Source: Dehalococcoidia bacterium
Lineage (GTDB): Bacteria > Chloroflexota > Dehalococcoidia > GIF9 > AB-539-J10
Direction: 5' to 3'
Length of the DNA: 7,034 nucleotides
NCBI GenBank assembly: GCA_029857995.1
Contig: JAOUFZ010000088.1
Span: 1 to 7,034 of the forward strand
Shown here in pieces: positions 1-5,858 of this stretch. The stretch's first letter is position 1; each line of letters opens with the position of its first letter. The position numbers and the translations under genes are program-made. A model generated the notes under the pieces. It searched no databases, was not told the origin of the DNA, and was given only the letters and a program-made list of their open reading frames with translations.

Positions 1-406
1 AACAATCACAGGAATAGCTGAGGTCATAAAGAAAAGGAAACCTGAATTTAAGGCCATTGCTGTTGAGCCAACTGGCTCTCCAGTTCTTTCCGGGGGCAAG
101 CCTGGTTCTCACAGGATTCAGGGTATTGGCGCGGGATTCATACCCCAAATTCTCAGGCTAAATTTGGTTGACGAGATTATCAGAGTTACCAATGAAGATG
201 CCGGGACAATGGCCAGGAGATTAGCTAAGGAGGAGGGGATACTAGCTGGCATATCTTCAGGTGCAGCAACCTGGGCAGCTTTGGAGGTAGCCAAAAGAGC
301 AGAAAATCAAGGCAAGCTTATCGTGGTGGTTTTGCCTGACACGGGAGAGCGCTACCTGTCTACCTGGCTCTTTCAGGAGCTTTATCCGACAACACCAGGC
401 CCGTAA
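1..406 (+). CDS. cysK: cysteine synthase (O-acetylserine sulfhydrylase), C-terminal part
   Basis: This is a PLP-dependent beta-replacement enzyme that makes cysteine from O-acetylserine and sulfide in the cytoplasm. The reading frame is open from base 2 to the TAA at 404-406, giving 134 residues, so the 5' half, including the PLP lysine, lies outside the window. Family landmarks are visible in order: [10 protein letters not shown] at the left edge (the end of the glycine-rich phosphate loop region), the segment [25 protein letters not shown], and the closing [11 protein letters not shown] block. A TTG at 164 could pose as a start, but the conserved frame continues well upstream of it, so it is internal. 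The next gene, serine acetyltransferase, follows after 20 bases; its product supplies the substrate of this enzyme, and the two proteins form the cysteine synthase complex in many bacteria. A cystathionine beta-synthase-like variant of the same fold is a less likely alternative. Confidence 0.93.
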   Translation, partial: TITGIAEVIKKRKPEFKAIAVEPTGSPVLSGGKPGSHRIQGIGAGFIPQILRLNLVDEIIRVTNEDAGTMARRLAKEEGILAGISSGAATWAALEVAKRAENQGKLIVVVLPDTGERYLSTWLFQELYPTTPGP

Positions 407-426
407 ATTAAAGAAGGGGCAGTATC

Positions 427-1140
427 GTGTTTAAGACTTTAAGAGAAGATATTCAAACGGTTTTCCTCAAAGATCCGGCGGCGAGGAGCACGCTAGATGT
501 TATCTTCTTCTATCCTGGACTCCACGCTCTGTGGCTCCACCGTGTCGCCCACTTCCTTTGGCAAAACAGGCTCCAGTTCCTGGCTCGTCTTCTCTCTCAC
601 ATCAGTCGCTTTCTAACAGGCATTGAAATTCATCCTGGAGCTAGAATCGGCAAGCGATTCTTCATTGACCATGGAGCAGGCGTAGTGATCGGAGAGACAG
701 CCGAGATTGGAGACGATGTCTTGCTGTATCAAGGGGTAGTGCTGGGTGGGACAACTTTGAAGAAGGGCAAACGCCACCCTACCATTGGCAATAATGTGGT
801 GATGGGGAGCGGTGCAGTAGCCCTGGGTGCCATCGCGATAGGAGACAGGGCTCGAATTGGTGCCGGCTCAGTGGTGGTGAAGTCAGTGCCACCTGGAGCT
901 ACGGTGGTGGGAATTCCAGGAAGAATGGCAGAAGACCACCGAAAACCGCTCACGGATTTGGAACATGGTAACTTACCCGACCCGGCGGCGGAAACTGTCA
1001 GGTTCATCCTAAAAGAGCAGGATAAATTAGAGGAACGTTTGAGAATCTTAGAGAGTGCTAGCGGAATAGCATCTCGGACGGGCGAATTACGGGAAAAGAT
1101 AGTGGTAGAAACCGTATTCAGCCAAGGAGAGGGGATATGA
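427..1140 (+). CDS. cysE: serine O-acetyltransferase (EpsC/short CysE type)
   Basis: This cytoplasmic enzyme acetylates L-serine with acetyl-CoA, the committed step of cysteine synthesis. The GTG start at 427 is chosen because AAGGGG (414-419) sits 7 bases upstream and the protein then opens with the usual helical region ([10 protein letters not shown]). The 237 residues comprise an alpha-helical N-terminal domain (about 1-64) and a left-handed beta-helix of hexapeptide repeats (about 66-165). Residues 67-82 hold the EIHPGARIG...FIDH block with the catalytic-type His82. GETAEIG (89-95) and LGGT (106-109) follow. Position 67 is Glu where the longer E. coli enzyme has its catalytic Asp, as I recall is normal for the short Bacillus-like form. 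The tail from about residue 195 is charged and probably helical ([13 protein letters not shown]) and slightly longer than usual. The stop overlaps the next start (ATGA, 1137-1140), so translation of the two genes is probably coupled. Confidence 0.94.
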   Translation: MFKTLREDIQTVFLKDPAARSTLDVIFFYPGLHALWLHRVAHFLWQNRLQFLARLLSHISRFLTGIEIHPGARIGKRFFIDHGAGVVIGETAEIGDDVLLYQGVVLGGTTLKKGKRHPTIGNNVVMGSGAVALGAIAIGDRARIGAGSVVVKSVPPGATVVGIPGRMAEDHRKPLTDLEHGNLPDPAAETVRFILKEQDKLEERLRILESASGIASRTGELREKIVVETVFSQGEGI

Positions 1141-2279
1141 GATTTGAAACCCTAGCCATTCACGCTGGGGCTAGGCCAGATACCGCTACCGGAGCTATTT
1201 CAGTGCCGATCTATCAGACATCAACATTCGTGTTTGAGGACGTGGGCAAGACCAGGGGCTGCGATTACTCCCGCACGGCAAACCCGACGAGGAAGGTGCT
1301 GGAAGACACTATCGCTCGGCTTGAAGGAGGGAGAGCCGGCTTCGCCTTCGCCACCGGTATGGCGGCTGAGACGACGGTTATGCACCTGTTGAAAAAAGGC
1401 GACCACGTAATCTCGGGAGATGATGTCTATGGAGGGACCTATAGATTGTTCCAGGATGTGATGACTGACTTCGGGCTGGAGTTCACTTTCTTGAGAATGG
1501 ACAATAGTAAGAGCATTGAGGAGGCAATAAGGCCGAATACCAGGATGTTGTGGCTAGAGACGCCTTCAAATCCACTGCTGAACATCGTTGACCTTGAGAT
1601 GGTGGTTAATATCGCCAGAAGGCATAAGCTGTTGACAGTAATAGACAATACCTTTGCCACCCCATATTTCTTAAGACCGATTGAATACGGGATTGACCTT
1701 GTTGTCCACTCTACCACCAAGTATCTCAACGGGCACTGCGATGTTGTCGGTGGCGCTGTGGTGACCACCACTGACGAACTAGCCCAGAGGCTGCAGTTTC
1801 TACTTAATGCTATGGGAACCTGTGCTGCCCCCTTCGATTGCTGGCTGGTGCTCCGAGGGATCGAGACCCTTCCGATAAGAATGAAACAGCACCAGGAGAA
1901 TGCCCTGGCCGTGGCAAACTACCTAAAGGGACACCCCAAGATAAGGAGGGTGCTCTATCCCGGGCTCAAGTCCCATACGGGACACGAGATTGCCAAAAGG
2001 CAGATGAAGGGATTCGGCGGAGTAGTGTCATGTGAACTAACAGGTGGTATTAAAGGCGTTAATACCTTTTTGAGGAGGCTCAAGGTCTTTTCCCTGGCGG
2101 AATCGCTGGGCGGCATCACTTCCCTTGCCGAGCATCCAGCTACCATGAGTCATGCCTCAATGCCCAAAGATTGCAGGGAAAGGGTGGGGATTACCAATGG
2201 ACTGATCCGGTTGTCGGTTGGCTTAGAAAATGTTGACGATTTGACCGAGGATTTAGAGCAGGCGCTCAATCGCCTGTAA
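1137..2279 (+). CDS. metB: cystathionine gamma-synthase / gamma-lyase family PLP enzyme
   Basis: This 380-residue member of the Cys/Met metabolism PLP family has typical length and is intact. Visible landmarks are Tyr44 and Arg46 in [10 protein letters not shown] (contacts to the PLP phosphate of the neighbouring subunit), the FATGMAA phosphate loop (71-77), Tyr98 in DDVYGGTYR (ring stacking), SNP (144-146), Asp170 in VIDNTFATP, and the PLP lysine Lys195 in [10 protein letters not shown]. The C-terminal domain carries SLGG...[13 protein letters not shown] and [15 protein letters not shown] at 1124-1129 lies 7 bases before the ATG, which overlaps the cysE stop. Placement after cysK and cysE supports sulfur transfer between cysteine and homocysteine, but the sequence does not settle direction: synthase (metB) or lyase (mccB/CTH). 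Asp43 resembles the synthase, while Thr328 occupies a place where I expect Glu in both. The symbol is therefore provisional. Confidence 0.85.
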   Translation: MRFETLAIHAGARPDTATGAISVPIYQTSTFVFEDVGKTRGCDYSRTANPTRKVLEDTIARLEGGRAGFAFATGMAAETTVMHLLKKGDHVISGDDVYGGTYRLFQDVMTDFGLEFTFLRMDNSKSIEEAIRPNTRMLWLETPSNPLLNIVDLEMVVNIARRHKLLTVIDNTFATPYFLRPIEYGIDLVVHSTTKYLNGHCDVVGGAVVTTTDELAQRLQFLLNAMGTCAAPFDCWLVLRGIETLPIRMKQHQENALAVANYLKGHPKIRRVLYPGLKSHTGHEIAKRQMKGFGGVVSCELTGGIKGVNTFLRRLKVFSLAESLGGITSLAEHPATMSHASMPKDCRERVGITNGLIRLSVGLENVDDLTEDLEQALNRL

Positions 2280-2290
2280 AGGAGGATCTG

Positions 2291-2362
2291 ATGAAACTGT
2301 ACCAGATAGTTGTTAAGGACGTCACACGTTGGCAAATATTGATGATTCGACTGAGGGCTTAG
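2291..2362 (+). pseudogene. truncated permease start: 23-residue ORF with strong ribosome binding site
   Basis: An ATG at 2291 is preceded by AAAGGAGG (2278-2285) with a 5-base spacer. Its first 11 codons give MKLYQIVVKDV, the same as the real permease start 106 bases downstream. The frame then leaves permease homology at about 2328, reads through the duplicated transsulfuration tail in another frame, and stops at TAG 2360-2362, for 23 residues in all. It is best read as a remnant of the tandem duplication. Because the binding site is intact, it may still be translated, terminating 34 bases before the true permease ATG, so a leader or reinitiation role is possible. The peptide has no recognisable domain of its own. 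Confidence 0.75.
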
Positions 2363-2385
2363 AGCAGGCGCTCAATCGCCTGTGA
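2326..2385 (+). pseudogene. remnant 3' tail of a second transsulfuration gene copy
   Basis: In the frame ending at TGA 2383-2385 the sequence reads [19 protein letters not shown], clearly the same as the end of the intact enzyme ([19 protein letters not shown]) with several substitutions. No start codon or upstream body is attached: homology ends at about 2329, directly against the aborted permease start. It is a fragment, either from a local duplication or the last piece of a diverged full-length paralog lost by deletion. Confidence 0.8.
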
Positions 2386-2391
2386 AGGAGG
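2385..2391 (+). promoter_or_regulatory. ribosome binding site that fixes the permease start
   Basis: AAGGAGG lies 5 bases before the ATG at 2397. A GTG at 2382 in the same frame would add five residues (MKEDL), but it lies just upstream of this site so that the site itself would be coding, and it has no binding site of its own. The duplicate copy upstream shows the same arrangement around ATG 2291, which supports ATG 2397. Confidence 0.85.
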
Positions 2392-2396
2392 ATTTG

Positions 2397-3587
2397 ATGA
2401 AACTGTACCAGATAGTTGTGAAAGACGTCATACGAAGGAAAAAGCGTATGTTATACGCCTCGCTCGGCGTGGTTATCGGTGTGGCAACAATTGTTGCTGT
2501 GCTTACAACCGCCCTTGCCGGCGAGACAAACATCTATGGTCAGTTGGAAAAATATGGCGCTAATTTAGTGGTCATGCCTGCGATAAGCGATATTGACGTA
2601 GGATTAGGAGGCTTAAGTCTTGGCACTTTGGCAGTTGGAGAGAACTACATTCCTGAGAACGAATTGCCGGAGATCAGACAGATAGCAGACGGCAAGATAA
2701 GAGCGGCATTGAATATTGAGGATGAGGGTGATATTGCCACGATTGCTCCAAGACTTTACATGAACACCGAGATAAAAGGAACGTCTGTGATAATAGTTGG
2801 AGTGGACCCTCAACAAGAACGCCAACTCAAGACGTGGTGGAGAATCCGAGAAGGGGAGTACCTTGAAAATGCAGACCAGGCTCTGGTGGGAGCAATGGTT
2901 GCTGAGTTACTGGAACTCAGTGTAGGCGACAAAATTGCAACTAACGGGAGGGAGGTAACCATCGCCGGTATTCTCGAGGAGACAGGCTCGAACGAAGATT
3001 ACCAAGTTTTCCTTCATATAGAAACGGCACAGGAGGCATTCGATAAAGAAGGGTTAGTTTCCTCAATAGACGTTCGTGCCCTATGTAGTGCCTGTCCTAC
3101 ATCAGATATTGCGGCTTCCATTAATGGAAATATCCCAGGAGTTCGGGCAGTTGCCGTAAAGCAGATAGCTGAGACTGAAATGGGCATGATGGAAAAGGTA
3201 AGCAAATTTCTGCTGGCTTTAGCTGGAATTACACTGGCCGTGGGCTGCTTTGGTGTGGTCAATACGATGCTGACCTCGGTTCATGAAAGAATCAAGGACA
3301 TCGGCATAATGAGAGCAGTGGGAGCATCACGCGATCAGATAATTAAGATTTTTCTCTACGAGGCCATAATCATTGGGGTAGCGGGAGGCTTCCTTGGATA
3401 TTTAGTTGGGACTTTACTAGCATACATAGTCGGGCCGCTGATTTTTGAGGGTGTAGCTGTTACTTATGTTCCCCAGTATTTCTTCCCTTCACTGGCTCTG
3501 GCTGCCTTTATTGCGGTCATAGCCACTGTTTATCCTGCGTTCCGTGCCTCCAAAATTAAGGTTGCCGACTCTTTCAGGTCTTTGTGA
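2397..3587 (+). CDS. ABC transporter permease, MacB/FtsX type
   Basis: This 396-residue membrane protein has the classic MacB/FtsX plan. A short cytoplasmic start with basic residues (RRKKR, 13-17) precedes transmembrane helix 1 (about 19-41). A large extracytoplasmic domain follows (about 45-265), then three C-terminal helices (about 271-294, 319-347 and 361-382). The family signature ERIKDIGIMRAVGAS sits between helices 2 and 3. Such permeases usually use ATP to drive movements of the extracytoplasmic domain rather than carry solutes through a channel. Cys230 and Cys233 (CSACP) form a CxxC pair in the exported domain. The ATPase gene follows after 9 bases, and its ribosome binding site overlaps this stop. 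Only one permease gene is present, so a homodimer is likely. No membrane-fusion protein lies nearby, unlike MacAB efflux pumps. The lipoprotein two genes on hints at the metal-related DUF2318-associated transporters. The substrate is unknown. Confidence 0.9.
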   Translation: MKLYQIVVKDVIRRKKRMLYASLGVVIGVATIVAVLTTALAGETNIYGQLEKYGANLVVMPAISDIDVGLGGLSLGTLAVGENYIPENELPEIRQIADGKIRAALNIEDEGDIATIAPRLYMNTEIKGTSVIIVGVDPQQERQLKTWWRIREGEYLENADQALVGAMVAELLELSVGDKIATNGREVTIAGILEETGSNEDYQVFLHIETAQEAFDKEGLVSSIDVRALCSACPTSDIAASINGNIPGVRAVAVKQIAETEMGMMEKVSKFLLALAGITLAVGCFGVVNTMLTSVHERIKDIGIMRAVGASRDQIIKIFLYEAIIIGVAGGFLGYLVGTLLAYIVGPLIFEGVAVTYVPQYFFPSLALAAFIAVIATVYPAFRASKIKVADSFRSL

Positions 3588-3596
3588 GGTAGCAAA

Positions 3597-4346
3597 ATGC
3601 TGGAAATCAAAAACGTATCGAAAATCTATGGACAGGGAACGGCTAAAGTAGTCGCCTTGAGCAATGTTTCATTTCGTGTGGATGAAGGCGACTTCATAGC
3701 CATTATGGGTCCTTCCGGAAGTGGGAAGTCCACCCTCCTAAATGTCATCGGCGGCTTAGACTATCCTTCCAGTGGTGAAGTAATCTTAGATGGGAAGCGT
3801 ATCGACAATTTAGATGAAAACGATTTTGTCGGTATACGAAGAAATAAGATTGCCTATGTTTTTCAGCAATATCATTTGCTTCCGTCTCTCACTGCTTTGG
3901 AGAATGTAATGTTGCCGCTAATTTTTTGTGGATTGGAAAAAGAAGAGGAGAGCGCATTGGACATGTTAGAAGAGGTAGGGTTGGGGGGAAGGACTGAGCA
4001 CAAACCCAGCCAACTAAGTGGCGGGGAGCAGCAAAGAGTAGCCATCGCGCGAGCTTTGGTTAATTCCCCCTCATTGATTCTGGCAGATGAGCCCACAGGT
4101 AATATGGACCAAGAAACGGGAAGGGAAATTTTAGGTTTATTCCAGCAACTAAATAAAGATGGACGCAGCATTGTCATGGTTACCCATAACCCTGACATAG
4201 CCCGCCATGCCAAAGAAATCATAATCTTGCAGGATGGGCGAATCATAAACAAGATCGACCAAAAAGGAGGTAATCGAAAAGATGTTAAAGAAGATAGTAC
4301 CCGGTTTAGTATTAATTGCGATAATACTAAGCACAGCGTCGTGTAG
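3597..4346 (+). CDS. ABC transporter ATP-binding protein, MacB/LolD type
   Basis: This cytoplasmic ATPase partners the permease just upstream. All catalytic motifs are present: Walker A GPSGSGKST (38-46), Q-loop Gln90 (FQQYHLLP), signature LSGGE (140-144), Walker B LILADE (160-165) with Glu165, and switch His197 (VTHNP). The start ATG has GAGGT (3586-3590) 6 bases upstream, overlapping the permease stop. The 249 residues exceed the usual 220-230 of this family. After the normal final strand (IIILQDGRI), about 30 low-conservation residues follow, and the last 65 bases overlap the start of the lipoprotein gene in another frame. A TAA in a different frame at 4271-4273 falls where a typical family member would end. 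An old frameshift that lengthened the tail is therefore plausible, as is a genuine extension. Confidence 0.93.
   Translation: MLEIKNVSKIYGQGTAKVVALSNVSFRVDEGDFIAIMGPSGSGKSTLLNVIGGLDYPSSGEVILDGKRIDNLDENDFVGIRRNKIAYVFQQYHLLPSLTALENVMLPLIFCGLEKEEESALDMLEEVGLGGRTEHKPSQLSGGEQQRVAIARALVNSPSLILADEPTGNMDQETGREILGLFQQLNKDGRSIVMVTHNPDIARHAKEIIILQDGRIINKIDQKGGNRKDVKEDSTRFSINCDNTKHSVV
4264..4270 (+). promoter_or_regulatory. ribosome binding site inside the ATPase gene for the lipoprotein
   Basis: AAGGAGG within the coding sequence of the ATPase lies 11 bases before the ATG at 4282. The spacing is long but the match is strong, and the protein that follows opens with a textbook lipoprotein signal peptide. 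Together these support initiation within the overlapping gene. Confidence 0.7.
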
Positions 4347-4764
4347 CAGCAGTAACCCACCAAATAGCGAACCGATAAAGGCTACGTGGATTGAGCCGCA
4401 GGTTGTTGGCGATACTGTATCCCTACCAGTAGGTGAGGTTGAGAATAATGGAAATGTACACTTTAACCTACAGATACAGAATAATATGAATTTCATGGCA
4501 TATGTAGTGGATGGAGAAATCTATGTCCGGGCAAATGTTTGCCCGCCATGCCAGTCAATAGGTTTCTCTCTTGAAGAGTCCGTCCTAATATGTGATAGGT
4601 GTGCCACTACTTTTGAAGCAACGACAGGCGAAGGAATTGGGGGGGCGTGTGTGGATTTCCCCAAAGCCTCAGTTATATATGAAGTAAGTAATGGCAACAT
4701 AGTAATGAAAGGCACTGATCTCATAGCTGCGTATGAAGATACTCTTGAGCCTGGGTGGCCTTAA
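4282..4764 (+). CDS. lipoprotein with CxxC-CxxC-GGxC pattern (DUF2318/FtrD-like)
   Basis: This 160-residue protein begins with a lysine-containing n-region, a hydrophobic stretch (5-16) and a lipobox-like STASC with Cys21, so it is probably a lipid-anchored protein on the outer face of the membrane. The mature part shows a short beta-rich region, then VRANVCPPC (Cys87, Cys90), a second pair CDRC (Cys104, Cys107) and GGAC (Cys123). This order of pairs, with the aromatic-rich 'TTFEATTGEGIGGAC' linker, is what I recall for the DUF2318 / FtrD-like membrane iron-sulfur or metal-binding proteins. Those are often encoded beside MacB-like permease and ATPase genes in iron or copper uptake loci such as the Campylobacter P19/FTR1 cluster. 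Here it directly follows such a pair. The cysteines could bind a metal or Fe-S centre, or act in disulfide chemistry; the sequence alone does not say which. The start overlaps the ATPase gene by 65 bases. Confidence 0.75.
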   Translation: MLKKIVPGLVLIAIILSTASCSSSNPPNSEPIKATWIEPQVVGDTVSLPVGEVENNGNVHFNLQIQNNMNFMAYVVDGEIYVRANVCPPCQSIGFSLEESVLICDRCATTFEATTGEGIGGACVDFPKASVIYEVSNGNIVMKGTDLIAAYEDTLEPGWP

Positions 4765-4835
4765 ATAATAAATAGTAGAAGAGAGGAATTCGTAGAGTTG
4801 AGGCTTGATTACACGCGATAAGGAGGACGGACTAA

Positions 4836-5834
4836 ATGGTGACTAAAAAAACAACGAGGATGAAAAGAGAGCTCGAATTGAGCAGAGGGGGGGCAAAAAA
4901 GAACAGCTTGGTGATAATATCAGCGGTAATTGTGGCGGCAGTAGTGCTGCTTTCAATCCTATTTGATACGGTGCTAGCCAACCATCGGCCAGCCATCACT
5001 AGTCTAGAAGCTGAGCCCGAGAGAGTTCTTCCTTCGGGAAGCTGCCAGATTGCGTGTACTGCTTCAGACAGCGATGGTGACGAGCTAAGCTATAACTGGT
5101 CCGCTAGCGCAGGCGAGATAAGTGGGGAAGGAGCTACGGTTATTTGGACCGCTCCTGACTCTGCAGGCTTCTACGATGTTACAGTCACGGTGACCGATGG
5201 CGGCGGTGGCGAAGTCATGAAACAGGTAACCATCACGGTGAGAGCCAATAACCCGCCATATATTAGCAGCCTGGTAGCCGATCCAGACTGGACCACTCCT
5301 TCGGATAGTATCCAGGTGACGTGTACTGCTTCCGACCCTGATGGCGACGAGCTGAGTTATGAGTGGTCAACCACCGGGGGCGATATTCCTGGGACAGGAG
5401 CGATTGTAAACTGGACTGCTCCCGAAGAAGTTGGCACATATCGCGTCACAGTTGTGGTTAAGGATGGCGATGGTGGGGAAGACACAGGGTTGATATATCT
5501 CAGCGCGGCAACTGGTACTCCGCCAATTATTGAAGAGTTGATTGTTACTGCCGAGCACAAATATTTGAAAGAAACCACTGCTGGGTACAAGGTTGGGAAA
5601 ACAAAAGAATTCGATATTGAATGTATTGCTTCAAACACAAGCGACGAACTGGTTTATGAATGGTCATGCGATGGTGGCGAGATTTCCGGGGATGGCTCTA
5701 CGATTACCTGGACTGCCCCAGATGTGTCCAGCGAAGTTACGGTCACGGTAATGGTGACTGATGTCGCTGACAATAGAGTGACTAAGAGCATAATCCTCGA
5801 TGTGGTGTCTTGCTCAGTATGTACTTTTGGATAA
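4836..5834 (+). CDS. membrane-anchored or secreted protein with three PKD/Ig-like domains and C-terminal CxxC
   Basis: A 332-residue product starts at ATG 4836, with AAGGAGG (4820-4826) 9 bases upstream. A long basic n-region (1-23) precedes a hydrophobic segment (about 24-43), with a possible signal peptidase site after VLA (46-48). It is either an anchored or a cleaved exported protein. Three beta-sandwich repeats follow, at about 52-137, 138-228 and 229-325. The first two carry CTASD.DGDELSY.WS, G..V.WTAP and VTV.V.DG.GG, typical of bacterial PKD/Ig-like folds. The third is divergent, with ECIASN and YEWSCDGG, which could pair its two cysteines across the sandwich. The chain ends CSVCTFG (Cys326, Cys329). 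Repeats of this type usually act as stalks or binding modules. No catalytic domain is seen. The following gene is a clear paralog. Confidence 0.85.
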   Translation: MVTKKTTRMKRELELSRGGAKKNSLVIISAVIVAAVVLLSILFDTVLANHRPAITSLEAEPERVLPSGSCQIACTASDSDGDELSYNWSASAGEISGEGATVIWTAPDSAGFYDVTVTVTDGGGGEVMKQVTITVRANNPPYISSLVADPDWTTPSDSIQVTCTASDPDGDELSYEWSTTGGDIPGTGAIVNWTAPEEVGTYRVTVVVKDGDGGEDTGLIYLSAATGTPPIIEELIVTAEHKYLKETTAGYKVGKTKEFDIECIASNTSDELVYEWSCDGGEISGDGSTITWTAPDVSSEVTVTVMVTDVADNRVTKSIILDVVSCSVCTFG

Positions 5835-5837
5835 AAC
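4980..5837 (+). repeat. tandem paralog repeat, copy A (partner 5943-6809)
   Basis: From codon 49 of the first PKD protein to just past its TAA, the DNA matches the second PKD gene. Long near-identical stretches occur in domain 2 (for example about 5262-5365 against 6225-6328) and at the start of domain 3 (about 5498-5560 against 6461-6523). The offset is 963 bases in domain 2 and 972 at the stop, because copy B carries three extra codons in domain 3. Homology does not include the signal segments. The two genes also share the bases 'ggataaaac' across their stops. Confidence 0.88.
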
Positions 5838-5858
5838 AATATATGGGGAGAGAAACTA

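Larger units (their letters stand above)
2223..2434 (+). repeat. direct tandem duplication, 106-bp unit (2223-2328 and 2329-2434)
   Basis: Two adjacent copies of a 106-bp unit, with about 13 mismatches between them by hand count (about 88% identical, mostly transitions) and no gaps. Each unit runs from the last codons of the transsulfuration gene, through its stop (TAA 2277-2279; TGA 2383-2385) and an AAGGAGG-type ribosome binding site, into the first dozen codons of the permease gene (ATG 2291; ATG 2397). Copy 1 contributes the real end of the transsulfuration gene; copy 2 contributes the real start of the permease. The remaining halves are vestigial. Both a local slippage duplication and collapse of a larger duplicated operon segment could produce this. 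Confidence 0.93.

Noticed and set aside
164..406. Short 80-residue gene starting at TTG 164
   Set aside because: The conserved cysteine synthase frame is open and recognisable from base 2, so this is an internal codon of a gene cut by the window edge.
729..1007. Minus-strand open frame opposite cysE, and similar minus-strand frames elsewhere
   Set aside because: These frames lie opposite well-supported genes, have no recognisable motifs, and look like shadows of codon bias.
1838..2035. 65-residue + strand frame inside the transsulfuration gene
   Set aside because: It is an out-of-frame shadow of a strongly conserved protein, and its composition is unlike a real protein.
2382..2396. GTG 2382 as the permease start
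   Set aside because: It would place the strong AAGGAGG site inside the coding region and has no binding site of its own; ATG 2397 has ideal spacing and is mirrored in the duplicate copy.
2397..4346. MacAB-type tripartite efflux pump
   Set aside because: No membrane-fusion (MacA) or outer-membrane channel gene is present, permease and ATPase are separate genes, and the next gene is a cysteine-rich lipoprotein.
4798..4821. Seven-codon TTG mini-ORF and a possible promoter in the 71-base gap before the first PKD gene
   Set aside because: The mini-ORF is too short to support. The TTGAGG and GATAAG boxes are only 13 bases apart, and the latter overlaps the ribosome binding site.
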